A stretch of 64,000 bases of DNA from Streptomyces sp. NBC_01217 (GCF_035994185.1 NZ_CP108538.1:1922001-1986000), one strand, 5' to 3'; positions 45,542 to 53,775 are shown, numbered from the stretch's first letter. The notes: generated from the letters alone by a model not told the origin. Numbers and translations are program-made.

Positions 45542-45900
45542 TGGGCGATGTCCTTGCGGAGGGCGGCGGTGGCGCCGAGGTACACGTGCGCGATCTCGGA
45601 CTTGGGAAGGTACGTCTCGACGTGCGCGAGGATGCGTACCACGCGGGGCATGGCGCCCTGGATGTCCAGCTCCTGGGCGCAGATCAGCGGTACGTCGACG
45701 ATACCGAGCCCGCGCGCCGCAGCGGCCGGGAAGTCACTGTGCAGATCGGGGGTGGCCGTGAACCAGATGCTGATCAGATCGTCCGCGACGAGGTTGTTGC
45801 GCTCCAGGACGGCGGTGAGCAGGGCGCCGACCCGCTCGTCCATGTGCCCGGCCTCGTCCTGATCCAGCTGGACGGCTCCACGGACCGCTCGTACCGCCAC
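45538..45900 (-). CDS. aroH: chorismate mutase, AroH class
   Basis: 120 residues, the standard length of the trimeric AroH fold. N-terminal VRAVRGAVQLDQDE holds the active-site arginine; LISIWFTATPDLHSDFPAAAAR and PRVVRILAHVE are also characteristic. It rearranges chorismate to prephenate, the substrate of the next gene (GTGA overlap). GTG 45900 has GAGGAG six bases upstream. Confidence 0.93.
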   Translation of the reverse strand: MAVRAVRGAVQLDQDEAGHMDERVGALLTAVLERNNLVADDLISIWFTATPDLHSDFPAAAARGLGIVDVPLICAQELDIQGAMPRVVRILAHVETYLPKSEIAHVYLGATAALRKDIAQ

Positions 45901-46031
45901 GTCGTGCTCCTCGCTCTTTCGTACGTGTCGCGCCTGCTGTCCGCCTGCGTGATCTTTCTGCGGGATCAGCCTAGAGGGACGACGCGGCGCGCGGCCGGGA
46001 TGCTCTCCCAGTGAGACGGGGCGGAACGCGT

Positions 46032-46082
46032 CGGCCGGAGGGCCCGCCGTGGTGGCGAGGACCCTCCGGCCGCGCGTGCGCT
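46032..46082. terminator. hairpin terminator after yidB-like gene
   Basis: Perfect 11-base stem CGGCCGGAGGG / CCCTCCGGCCG with a 29-base loop that can itself fold; 53 bases beyond the yidB-like stop on the minus strand. Confidence 0.55.
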
Positions 46083-46135
46083 GCGAAGGAGCGGCTCGTT
46101 CCGGACGGTGGGCGGCCCTTGCGGCCGCCGCGGCC

Positions 46136-46567
46136 TCAGAGCTGCTGTTCCTTGACCAGGTCCTCGATCGAGCGGCCCTCCGGGACCTCTCCCGACGGGG
46201 TCAGCTTGTCGACCGCCGTCGGCAGCGACCGGGCGATCTCGTCGGCCGCCTGTTGCGTGGAGACCCCGGCCTCCTGGGCGACCTTCTGCAGGGTCTCGTT
46301 CGGCAGCGCCTCGGCGATCTGGGCGCCGCTGACCGCCTGGTTCTCACCGGTGCCGACCCAGGACTGCGCCTGGTCGACGAGGCCGGACTTGGTGAGCATC
46401 CCGATCAGCCCTTCGAGTGCGTTGCCACTGCCGCCCGTACCGCTTTGGCCGTTGCCCAGTGCGCCCAGCAGCGCGCCGAGGATGTTCCCGGCGCCGCCGG
46501 GGGCGCCGCCCTGGCCGCCACCGCCCAGCAAACTGCCCAGCAGGCTGCCGAGGTCGTTTCCCGCCAT
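46136..46567 (-). CDS. YidB family (DUF937) protein
   Basis: 143 residues. The N-terminus is rich in Gly/Leu repeats (GSLLGSLLGGGGQGG, ILGALLGALGNG); the C-terminus has GLIGMLTKSGLVDQAQSWVGTGENQAVSGAQIAEAL, which is the YidB/DUF937 signature. Function of the family is unknown; it is cytoplasmic. A 15-base palindrome lies 28 bases upstream of the start codon. Confidence 0.85.
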   Translation of the reverse strand: MAGNDLGSLLGSLLGGGGQGGAPGGAGNILGALLGALGNGQSGTGGSGNALEGLIGMLTKSGLVDQAQSWVGTGENQAVSGAQIAEALPNETLQKVAQEAGVSTQQAADEIARSLPTAVDKLTPSGEVPEGRSIEDLVKEQQL

Positions 46568-46595
46568 GGTTCTGCCTTTCCAGAGGGGATGATTT

Positions 46596-46610
46596 ATCGA
46601 CAATGTCGAT
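46596..46610. promoter_or_regulatory. palindrome upstream of yidB-like gene
   Basis: ATCGAC-AAT-GTCGAT, a perfect 6+6 inverted repeat with 3-base spacer, about 28 bases before the yidB-like start codon, close to where a repressor would block transcription. No regulator is assigned. Confidence 0.35.
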
Positions 46611-46837
46611 CAGAACCCGGGCTTCTGCCACTTGAGCGGGGCGGCCCGTCGTCAGCCGCCGGCCGTCGGACGGTCCCGGCGGATGTCGGCCGGCAGCGCC
46701 GCCCCCGCGACATTCCGGATGTTCGCTGCCCCGCAGCGCGGCCACCACCGTGCCGACAGCCACGATCGGCAGTACCGGCTGCGGCCCCTGCGGGATCCTC
46801 CGGTGCAACACGTTTTCGCTCACGTACCCTCGCCGGC

Positions 46838-47542
46838 ATGATCACCCCTGAGGCCGAGGCTCTGGTACGCGACCACACGGTCTACTCCTGTGTGATGGGC
46901 TCACGCGCCTTCGGGCTCGCCACGGACGGCAGCGACACCGACCGGCGCGGCGTCTTCCTCGCACCGACTCCGCTGTTCTGGCGGTTCGACAAGCCACCGA
47001 CGCATGTCGAGGGCCCGGCGCAGGAGCAGTTCTCCTGGGAGCTGGAGCGCTTCTGCGAGCTGGCGCTGCGCGCCAACCCCAATGTGCTGGAGTGCCTGCA
47101 TTCGCCGCTGGTGGAACACACCGACGCCGTGGGGCGAGAACTCCTCTCCCTGCGCGGGGCGTTCCTTTCCCGGCTGGCCCATCAGACCTTCGTGCGCTAC
47201 GCGTTGGGCCAGCGCAAGAAGCTGGAGGCGGACGTACGGCAGTACGGGGCGCCGCGCTGGAAGCACGCCATGCATCTGCTGCGGCTGCTGACCAGCGGCC
47301 GTGATCTGCTGCGCACGGGCGAGCTCAGGATCGAGGTGGGCCCGGCCCGGGAGGAGCTGCTCGCGGTGAAGCGCGGCGAGGTTTCCTGGCCGGAGGTCGA
47401 ACGCCGCATGACCCGCCTGGCCGAGGAGAACGACGAGGCTGCGAGGAGCTCCCCGCTCCCGCCCGGGCCGGACCGGTCCCGCGTGGAGGACTTCCTGATC
47501 CGCACCCGCCGGGCGTCCGTGTCATGGCCCGAACAGGGGTGA
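46838..47542 (+). CDS. RlaP-type DNA polymerase beta family nucleotidyltransferase
   Basis: 234 residues from ATG 46838. The nucleotidyltransferase site is SRAFGLATDGSDTDRRGV (G-S then D-x-D), as in the RlaP branch of the polymerase beta superfamily, with an all-helical C-terminal part (ANPNVLECLHSPLVE, RYALGQRKKLEADV). RlaP proteins are predicted RNA-repair nucleotidyltransferases. A second family member lies convergently 45 bases away and belongs to the NAD operon. Target RNA or other substrate is unknown. Confidence 0.75.
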   Translation: MITPEAEALVRDHTVYSCVMGSRAFGLATDGSDTDRRGVFLAPTPLFWRFDKPPTHVEGPAQEQFSWELERFCELALRANPNVLECLHSPLVEHTDAVGRELLSLRGAFLSRLAHQTFVRYALGQRKKLEADVRQYGAPRWKHAMHLLRLLTSGRDLLRTGELRIEVGPAREELLAVKRGEVSWPEVERRMTRLAEENDEAARSSPLPPGPDRSRVEDFLIRTRRASVSWPEQG

Positions 47543-47550
47543 ACGGCCCC

Positions 47551-47566
47551 GCCCCGCCGGCGGGGC
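47551..47566. terminator. GC palindrome between convergent RlaP genes
   Basis: GCCCCGCCGGCGGGGC, a perfect palindrome in the 45-base gap between the stops of the two convergent nucleotidyltransferase genes. Short, no U-run; probable bidirectional terminator. Confidence 0.4.
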
Positions 47567-47587
47567 ACCCCGCGGACGAGTGGACGT

Positions 47588-48400
47588 TCAAGCCCGTGCG
47601 GCGATTGAGGACGACGACACCCACCCCTTCAACCGCGCACGCACCACAAGATCGTGCAGCCCGTCGAGCCCACCGGCCACCTCGGGAAGCCTGGATCCCG
47701 CCTGCGCCTCGTCAAGCGCCCCGTGCAGCATCTCGACGTCCCGGGACACCGCTGCGCCGTCCGCATCCTCTGCTCCCTTGTGCTCGGCCTCGGCCTTCGC
47801 GGCGATCAGCTCGGGCAGATACGCCGGAGCGGCCACCTCCCCGAGGAGCGTCGGCAGATGCGCCCGCACCTCACCGCTGCGCATCAGGTGGATACCGGTG
47901 AGCAGCGCCCGGAACGTGTACAGCAGCGGCTTCAGTTCGCCCGTCTTCTGGAAGAGCCGCCACTGAGTGCCGGCGAACCCCCGGTAGTGGTGCGCGTGAT
48001 TGCGGGTGAGCACATCGGGCGCCAGATCCACCAGTTCCGCGTGCAACGCACTGGTGTGCACAACGAGCGGAGAGAGCAGCTGCTCCAGCACATAGCCGTT
48101 CGGCTTCAGCATCAGCCGGACGAACTTCCGCAGATCATGGGTGACCAGGTCCATCTCGACTCCGTCCCTGTCCCACATCCGCGAGCGCGTCTCCTCGGGC
48201 TTGCGCAGCCCGAGGAGTTCGTCCGCAGTCAGGAGATGGACCCCCCGAAGGTCCACATCCGAGTCCCTGGACGGGAATCCGTACAGATGCGCTCCGGAGA
48301 CCGTGGCGAACACCAGCGGGTCGCGTTCTTCGGCAAGCACCGGGCCGAAGTCCGTGACCGGCAGCCCGGCCTCCCGCAGGTGCGTCGTTTCCGTACTCAT
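47588..48400 (-). CDS. RlaP-type nucleotidyltransferase, NAD operon member
   Basis: 270 residues. Active site ATVSGAHLYGFPSRDSDVDLRGVHLL, with DSDVD in place of DTD of the neighbour. Then a helical region (YVLEQLLSPLVVHTSALHAELV) resembling ANPNVLECLHSPLVE of the convergent paralogue. The start is 3 bases downstream of the ADP-ribosylglycohydrolase stop, so it is the last gene of the pnuC-nadR-nudix operon. In RNA-repair literature RlaP genes occur with ADP-ribose and NAD-processing enzymes, which fits. Confidence 0.75.
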   Translation of the reverse strand: MSTETTHLREAGLPVTDFGPVLAEERDPLVFATVSGAHLYGFPSRDSDVDLRGVHLLTADELLGLRKPEETRSRMWDRDGVEMDLVTHDLRKFVRLMLKPNGYVLEQLLSPLVVHTSALHAELVDLAPDVLTRNHAHHYRGFAGTQWRLFQKTGELKPLLYTFRALLTGIHLMRSGEVRAHLPTLLGEVAAPAYLPELIAAKAEAEHKGAEDADGAAVSRDVEMLHGALDEAQAGSRLPEVAGGLDGLHDLVVRARLKGWVSSSSIAARA

Positions 48401-48403
48401 GGA

Positions 48404-49426
48404 TCAAGCATCCCAGAGCGCCCCCAGCGACAGCAGATCGCTCCGGTACTCGATCCGCTCCGACCACTCCTTGGGCCAGGCCCCCGCCCCCAGGTGCGCG
48501 CCGGCGAACGCGCCGGTCAGGCAGCCGAGCGAGTCCGAGTCGCCCCGGGTGCAGGCGGCGCGGCGCAGGGCGGTGACGGGGTCTTCCGGAAAGAGCAGGA
48601 AGCAGTGCAGGGCCGTGGCGAGGGCCTCCTCTGCGATCCAGCCGTCGCCGGTCGTCTCGCAGGGGTCGGCCTCCGGGGACGGGGTGCGCAGGGCGTCCTG
48701 GACGCGGGCCAGGACGGTGAGGCATTCGTCCCAGCCCCGCTGGATGTACTGCTCCGGTGAGGAGTCGCCCGCGTACCGCCAGAGGTCGCCGAGCCAGCGC
48801 GTGAGGTAGCGGCCGCTGTTCTCGTACGCGTAACTGCGCAGCTGCCCGATCAGGCCCATCGGCTCCGTGCCCTGCGCCAGCAGGTACACCGCGCGGGCCG
48901 TCAGGTCGGAGGCGGCGAGCGCGGTGGGGTGGCCGTGGGTGAGGGCCGCCTGCAACTGGGCTGCGCCGGAGCGCTGTTCGTCGCTCAGCCCGGGCACGAG
49001 TCCGATCGGTGCGACCCGCATGTTGGCGCCGCAGCCCTTGGACCCGGTCTGGCTGGCCTCCTGCCAGAGCCGGTCGCTGTCGAGCAGACGGCAGGCGGTC
49101 ATACAGGTGCGGCCGGGGGCGCGGTTGTTGTCGGGCGAGTGGTACCAGTCGACGAACTCCTCGCGCACCGGGCGGACCAGCCGCAGCGGGGTGAGCAGTC
49201 CGCGGTCCATGGCGGTGCGGATGCCCCGCCCCAGGGCCAGCGTCATCTGGGTGTCGTCGGTGACGACGGCCGGTTTCGGCAGCCGCATCTGGCGCCAGGG
49301 CCCGCACTTGGCGAGGATCGAGGGCACGTTGTTGAACTCGGTCGGGAAGCCCAGTGCATCGCCGAGCGCGAGCCCGGTCAGTGCGCCGGTGGCGGCCTGT
49401 TTGGTGATGGTCCTGGTCACGATCAC
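48404..49426 (-). CDS. ADP-ribosylglycohydrolase (DraG-like)
   Basis: 340 residues. The family metal sites are visible: ALGDALGFPTEF near the N-terminus, VTDDTQMTLALG (two-magnesium site), GCGANMRVAPIGL, and TRGDSDSLGCLTGAFAGA near the C-terminus. These enzymes cleave ADP-ribose from proteins or nucleic acids, or hydrolyse related compounds. The GTG start overlaps the Nudix gene stop as GTGA. In this operon it likely recycles ADP-ribose groups. Confidence 0.9.
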   Translation of the reverse strand: MIVTRTITKQAATGALTGLALGDALGFPTEFNNVPSILAKCGPWRQMRLPKPAVVTDDTQMTLALGRGIRTAMDRGLLTPLRLVRPVREEFVDWYHSPDNNRAPGRTCMTACRLLDSDRLWQEASQTGSKGCGANMRVAPIGLVPGLSDEQRSGAAQLQAALTHGHPTALAASDLTARAVYLLAQGTEPMGLIGQLRSYAYENSGRYLTRWLGDLWRYAGDSSPEQYIQRGWDECLTVLARVQDALRTPSPEADPCETTGDGWIAEEALATALHCFLLFPEDPVTALRRAACTRGDSDSLGCLTGAFAGAHLGAGAWPKEWSERIEYRSDLLSLGALWDA

Positions 49427-50157
49427 GTGGTTCTTCCTTCCGGTCTCAGAAGTGGAGGATGCAGGGCGGTGGCGGCACCCGCCCGGTAGAGCGCGGCCGG
49501 TTTGCCCCGTCCGCCGGTGCGGCGCGGCGATCCCTCAACGGCCTGGACGAAGCCGGGCGTGGTGAGGACCTTGCGCCGGAAGTTCGGCCGGTCCAGCTCG
49601 ACGCCCCAGACCGTCTCGTACACCTGCTGGAGTTCCCCCAGCGTGAATTCGGGCGGGCAGAAGGCCGTGGCCAGGCAGCTGTATTCGAGTTTGGCGCCGA
49701 TCCGGTCGTGCGCGTCGGCGAGGATGCGGTCGTGGTCGAAGGCGAGCGGCCCGGGGGCTGCGGCGTCCCACCACCGGGCGCTGACCGCGTCGCCGCCGCC
49801 GCGGGGTTCGGGCAGGTCGGGTACGAGTGCGGCGTAGGCGACGGAGACGACCCGCATCCTCGGGTCGCGGTCCGGCGCGCTGTAGGTGCGCAGCTGTTCC
49901 AGATGGAGGGCGCCGACGGTGCCCTCGGTCAGCCCGGTCTCCTCTGCGAGCTCCCGGCGGGCGGCGTCCTCGGCGGACTCGCGGGGCAGGACGAAGCCGC
50001 CGGGCAGCGCCCAGCGGCCCTTGTACGGGTCCTCGCCCCGTTCGACGAGCAGGACGTGCAGCCGGGTGTCGCGGACCGTGAAGACGGCGAGGTCGACGGT
50101 GACCGCGAAGGGTTCGAAGGCGTACGGGTCGTAGCCCGCGGGGACACCGGCGCTCAT
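49423..50157 (-). CDS. Nudix/winged-helix protein, NrtR-like regulator
   Basis: 244 residues. N-terminal Nudix domain with an intact Nudix box (GFVLPRESAEDAARRELAEETGL: G-x5-E-x7-REL-x-EE-x-GL). The C-terminal part (EFTLGELQQVYETVWGVELDRPNFRRKVLTTPGFV) is the winged helix of NrtR regulators, which repress NAD biosynthesis genes and are released by ADP-ribose. The intact box suggests it could still hydrolyse its ligand. Overlaps nadR (ATGA) and the glycohydrolase gene (GTGA). A matching operator lies before pnuC. Confidence 0.88.
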   Translation of the reverse strand: MSAGVPAGYDPYAFEPFAVTVDLAVFTVRDTRLHVLLVERGEDPYKGRWALPGGFVLPRESAEDAARRELAEETGLTEGTVGALHLEQLRTYSAPDRDPRMRVVSVAYAALVPDLPEPRGGGDAVSARWWDAAAPGPLAFDHDRILADAHDRIGAKLEYSCLATAFCPPEFTLGELQQVYETVWGVELDRPNFRRKVLTTPGFVQAVEGSPRRTGGRGKPAALYRAGAATALHPPLLRPEGRTT

Positions 50158-51233
50158 CGGTCCTCCGGGAGGGGGGCTGCGAAGTTCCAGCCGTCGGCGA
50201 GCAGGGTGTCGACGGCGGCGACCGCGGTCTCAAGACGTTCCTGGTGGGTTCCGGTGAGTTCGATGAACCCCCTTCCCGTACGGGTGAGTTCGGCCCGGAA
50301 GCGGTCGGTCATCCAGGGCCGAAGCTCCTCGCCGTCGCGCAGCCCGTCGTCCTCGAAGGCGACGCCCTCGTGGTCGGTGAGCAGCCACAGATGGTGGGCG
50401 ACCCGGTCGGCGGTCTCCTCGACGAGCGGGTTGCGGCCGCCCATGTACCGCTCGTGCCAGACGGTGGTGGCGAAGGAGTCGGTGTCGCAGAAGAGCACCG
50501 GCGACCCGGCGCGCGCGGCCGCCTCCTCCTGGGCGTTCTGGGCCGCGGCGATGAGCGGGAAGTCGTCGGTGGTGAAGGCGACGTCCTCCCACTGGGCCCC
50601 GGGCCACCGGGCGCGCAGCCCGGTCAGTTTCCGTTCGCTGAACTCCCGCCCGTACTCGGCGACGTAGCGGGTCTGCGCCCAGACGCCGCCGCGCCGCCGG
50701 TAGTGGTCGGTGAGGGCGCGGGCCATCGTCGTGGTGCCGGTGGATTCCGCGCCGAGAACGACGATCCGGCGGGTGAGCGCGGCCCGTACGGGTGGTTCGA
50801 GGAAGTCCCAGCAGCCCACGGGGTCCTTGCGGACGGCGGTGCCGGAGACCGGGAAGACCGTGCGGTCGGGGTCGACGCAGACGGATTCGGCGCCGAACCG
50901 GCGGGCCAGTTCGTCCCCGTACGACTCCGATGTGAAGACGGCGTCCACCGGTCCGGGCACGGCCCCGGTGAAGACGGCCATGTGCGCGTCCCAGATCGCC
51001 GGGTCGTGCAGGTCCATGCGGATGTCGTCGACAGCGCCCACGACCGTTGCCTCCGGGTGCACCTCCCGCATCCAGGCCACCCGGTGGGCGAGCGGTACGG
51101 ACTCGACGGAGGCGGCACAGACCAGGACGGTCAGCCGCTCGCAGCGGTCCTGCGCGGTGCGGACGAGGTGGTGGTGACCGGCGTGCGGCGGATAGAACTT
51201 GCCGAGGACGAGCCCGTGCGCGAAGCGCTTCAT
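50154..51233 (-). CDS. NadR-like NMN adenylyltransferase / ribosylnicotinamide kinase
   Basis: 359 residues. N-terminal nucleotidyltransferase: GKFYPPHAGHHHLV and VSGTAVRKDP (HxGH and SGTxxR motifs). C-terminal kinase with a P-loop-like GAESTGTTT at residues 161-169, where the expected Walker A lysine (167) is threonine; DTDSFATTVWHERYMG is also conserved. NadR makes NAD from NMN and phosphorylates nicotinamide riboside imported by PnuC, encoded immediately upstream (ATGA overlap). The missing lysine raises doubt about kinase activity. There is no N-terminal repressor helix, unlike enterobacterial NadR. Confidence 0.9.
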   Translation of the reverse strand: MKRFAHGLVLGKFYPPHAGHHHLVRTAQDRCERLTVLVCAASVESVPLAHRVAWMREVHPEATVVGAVDDIRMDLHDPAIWDAHMAVFTGAVPGPVDAVFTSESYGDELARRFGAESVCVDPDRTVFPVSGTAVRKDPVGCWDFLEPPVRAALTRRIVVLGAESTGTTTMARALTDHYRRRGGVWAQTRYVAEYGREFSERKLTGLRARWPGAQWEDVAFTTDDFPLIAAAQNAQEEAAARAGSPVLFCDTDSFATTVWHERYMGGRNPLVEETADRVAHHLWLLTDHEGVAFEDDGLRDGEELRPWMTDRFRAELTRTGRGFIELTGTHQERLETAVAAVDTLLADGWNFAAPLPEDR

Positions 51234-51883
51234 GCGGCCACCTCCACGGGCCGGTGCCGCTGCACGGCGAGATCGCGCTGCCAGTTGCGCAGACCGATCA
51301 GGCACAGCGTCAGGAAGCCTACGTACAGCAGGGAGGTCAGATAGAGCTCCTTGTATGCGTACAGCGGGATGTACACCACGTCGGCGGCTATCCAGAGCCA
51401 CCACGACTCGACGAGCTTGCGGCACTGCCCGTACGTCGCCGCCAGGGACAGCGCGGTCGTCAGGGCGTCCAAGAAGGGCACGGTCGAGTCGGTGGCGCGG
51501 TCGAGCAGGACGGTGAGGGCGAGGGTCCCCACCGCCCCTGCCGCGAGCAGCCCGGCCCATTCGGTGCGCGTGGTGCGCCGCACCGGAAGGCCCGGCAGCC
51601 CCGGTCCACCCCCGTGGGTCCAGGTCCACCAGCCGTACGCGGCAAGGGCGATGAAGACGATCTGGAGGCCGGCGTCGGCGTACAGACCGGACTGGGCGAA
51701 CAGCAGGATGAAGAAGAGGTTGTTGGCGATGCCGATCGGCCAGTTGGCGAGATGCTGGCGGGCCACGAGCCAGACGCACAGCGCTCCGCTGCCGAAGCCG
51801 AGCACCTCGGTCCAGCTGACCGGGGTGTCAAGGACCGTCACCAGGGGCTGCTGCAGGGGATCGAGGACATCCGCGAGACTCAC
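51230..51883 (-). CDS. pnuC: nicotinamide riboside transporter PnuC
   Basis: 217 residues from GTG 51883, preceded by AAGGAGG at five bases; a GTG 21 bases upstream would overlap the operator and lacks a ribosome site. Several membrane helices with PnuC signatures: VLGFGSGALCVWLVARQHLANWPIGIANNLFFILLFAQSGLYADAGLQ and ESWWLWIAADVVYIPLYAYKELYLTSLLY. It imports nicotinamide riboside by facilitated diffusion driven by phosphorylation by NadR. First gene of the operon, directly behind an NrtR-like operator. Confidence 0.93.
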   Translation of the reverse strand: MSLADVLDPLQQPLVTVLDTPVSWTEVLGFGSGALCVWLVARQHLANWPIGIANNLFFILLFAQSGLYADAGLQIVFIALAAYGWWTWTHGGGPGLPGLPVRRTTRTEWAGLLAAGAVGTLALTVLLDRATDSTVPFLDALTTALSLAATYGQCRKLVESWWLWIAADVVYIPLYAYKELYLTSLLYVGFLTLCLIGLRNWQRDLAVQRHRPVEVAA

Positions 51884-51896
51884 TCCCGCCTCCTTA

Positions 51897-51913
51897 ATAG
51901 TCACTCTGACTAT
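51897..51913. promoter_or_regulatory. NrtR-like operator before pnuC
   Basis: ATAGTCA-CTC-TGACTAT, a perfect 7+7 inverted repeat with 3-base spacer, containing the GT-N7-AC core of NrtR sites. It lies 14 bases upstream of the pnuC start codon, between the ribosome site and the likely promoter. The NrtR-like gene is two genes downstream in the operon, suggesting autoregulation. Match is by pattern only. Confidence 0.7.
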
Positions 51914-51937
51914 AAAGGCGGAACGGGCACAGCAAAA

Positions 51938-51990
51938 GGCCCGCGGCCGATTCCTGTTCGAAAATCGAAAACAGGAACCGGCCGCGGGCC
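51938..51990 (-). terminator. intrinsic terminator of the rluB operon
   Basis: A 21-base stem (51938-51958 with 51970-51990, one mismatch) with an 11-base loop, 25 bases beyond the rluB stop. On the minus strand the stem is followed by a TTTT run, so it reads as a Rho-independent terminator. Confidence 0.85.
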
Positions 51991-52015
51991 GTGGAGCGGA
52001 CGGAGCCGGACGCCC

Positions 52016-53128
52016 CTACAGACCGACCTCGCGCATCAGCATGCCCACCTCGGTGTTGGTGAGGCGGCGCAGCCAGCCGGACTTCTGGTCGCCCAGCGGG
52101 ATCGGCCCGAAGGACGTCCGTACGAGCCGCTCGACCGGGAAGCCGGCCTCGGCCAGCATCCGGCGGACGATGTGCTTGCGGCCCTCGTGGAGGGTCACCT
52201 CGACCAGGTAGTTCTTGCCGGTGTTCTCGACGACCCGGAAGTGGTCGGCGCGGGCGTACCCGTCCTCCAGCTGGATGCCGTCCTTGAGCCGCTTGCCCAG
52301 GTCGCGCGGGAGCGGCCCCTGGATGGCGGCCAGGTAGGTCTTCTTCACCCCGTACTTGGGGTGGGTCAGACGGTGGGCCAGCTCACCGTGGTTGGTGAGC
52401 ATGATGATGCCCTCGGTCTCCGTGTCCAGCCGGCCGACGTGGAAGAGCCGCGTCTCACGGTTGGTGACGTAGTCGCCGAGGCACTGGCGGCCGTCCGGGT
52501 CCTCCATGGAGGAGACGACACCGGCGGGCTTGTTCAGCGCGAAGAAGAGGTACGACTGGGCGGCGACGGTCAGGCCGTCGACCTTGATCTCGTCCTTGTG
52601 CACATCGACGCGCATGCCCTGCTCGACGACGATCTCGCCGTTGACCTCGACACGGGCCTGCTCGATCAGCTCCTCGCACGCCCGGCGCGAGCCCATGCCG
52701 GCCCGGGCGAGGACCTTCTGCAGCCGCTCGCCCTCCTGCTCGGCGCCCGGGTGGGTCTTGGGCGTCCTGATCTCGGGCTTGTTCGCGTACCTGTCCCGGT
52801 TGCGCTGCTCGATCTTGGCGTCGAGCTCACGCGGACGGGACGGGGCGCCCTGGCGGCGCGGGCCGCCGCTCCTGCCGCTGCCGGCCTGCGCGGGCTTGGG
52901 TCCACCCTTGGCGCCGCCGCGGGCCGCCGCGCCGCGGCCCTTGCGGGGGCCCTCGCCGCTCTTCTCACCGGCCCCGGTGCCGCCCACGTCGTAGCGGCGC
53001 TCCTCGGGGCGGGGCCGGCGGGGACGCTTGTCCTGCCTGTCGTCGCGCCCGGCGCCGGCCTCCCGGGGATTCCGGTTGCCGCCGCTCTTGCCGCTGCCGC
53101 TTCCGCTGTTCCTGCCACTGCTTCGCAT
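52016..53128 (-). CDS. rluB: 23S rRNA pseudouridine synthase, RluB/RsuA type
   Basis: 370 residues from ATG 53128, which overlaps the scpB stop by one base (TGATG). The first 130 residues are Arg/Gly/Pro-rich and disordered. An S4 RNA-binding domain follows (ERLQKVLARAGMGSRRACEELI), then the synthase domain with catalytic Asp in GRLDTETEGIIMLT and the motif HEGRKHIVRRML. It modifies uridine in rRNA. Actinobacterial copies sit downstream of scpAB as here. Target position is not determined. Confidence 0.93.
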   Translation of the reverse strand: MRSSGRNSGSGSGKSGGNRNPREAGAGRDDRQDKRPRRPRPEERRYDVGGTGAGEKSGEGPRKGRGAAARGGAKGGPKPAQAGSGRSGGPRRQGAPSRPRELDAKIEQRNRDRYANKPEIRTPKTHPGAEQEGERLQKVLARAGMGSRRACEELIEQARVEVNGEIVVEQGMRVDVHKDEIKVDGLTVAAQSYLFFALNKPAGVVSSMEDPDGRQCLGDYVTNRETRLFHVGRLDTETEGIIMLTNHGELAHRLTHPKYGVKKTYLAAIQGPLPRDLGKRLKDGIQLEDGYARADHFRVVENTGKNYLVEVTLHEGRKHIVRRMLAEAGFPVERLVRTSFGPIPLGDQKSGWLRRLTNTEVGMLMREVGL

Positions 53129-53775
53129 CAAAATTCCGTCTTGTCGTCTGCGTGAGTATCCGGGGTGTCCGGTGCGTCCGGATCGAACGACGGCACACCC
53201 TCTAGCGTCTCAGCCTCGATCGCGTCCGCCTCGGGAAGGAAGGGCGCGAGCTCCGGGAGCTCATCCAGGCCACGCAGGCCCATCCGCTCCAGAAAGTAAT
53301 TCGTCGTCCTGTACAGGATCGCACCTGTTTCGGGTTCCGCGCCCGCTTCCTCGACGAGGCCCCTCTGCAGCAGGGTCCGCATGACCCCGTCACAGTTCAC
53401 CCCGCGGACCGCGGAGACCCTCGACCGGCTGACCGGCTGGCGGTACGCGACCACCGCCAGGGTCTCCAGGGCCGCCTGTGTGAGCCGGGCCTGCTGACCG
53501 TCCAGGACGAAGCCCTCGACGGCCGCCGCGTACTCCGGGCGCGTGTAGAAGCGCCAGCCGCCCGCGACCAGCCTCAGATCGAAACCGCGGCGCTGCACGG
53601 TGTACTCGTCGGCCAGCTCGCGCAGCGCGTCCGCGACGGCTCTGCGGGGCCGCTCCAGCACCTTGGCGAGGTGCTCCTCGGTGGCGGGCTCGTCGACGAC
53701 CATGAGGACGGCCTCCAGGGCGGGCTTGAGATCAAGATCCGCGACGGTGGAGCCGGTGGTGTCCTGCTGACTCAT
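53128..53775 (-). CDS. scpB: segregation and condensation protein ScpB
   Basis: 215 residues. Two winged-helix domains: EAVLMVVDEPATEEHLAKVLERPRRAVADALRELADEY and LETLAVVAYRQPVSRSRVSAVRGVNCDGVMRTLLQRGLVEE. ScpB dimerises and with ScpA bridges SMC heads for chromosome condensation. ATG overlaps the scpA stop (ATGA) and the stop overlaps rluB. Confidence 0.95.
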   Translation of the reverse strand: MSQQDTTGSTVADLDLKPALEAVLMVVDEPATEEHLAKVLERPRRAVADALRELADEYTVQRRGFDLRLVAGGWRFYTRPEYAAAVEGFVLDGQQARLTQAALETLAVVAYRQPVSRSRVSAVRGVNCDGVMRTLLQRGLVEEAGAEPETGAILYRTTNYFLERMGLRGLDELPELAPFLPEADAIEAETLEGVPSFDPDAPDTPDTHADDKTEF

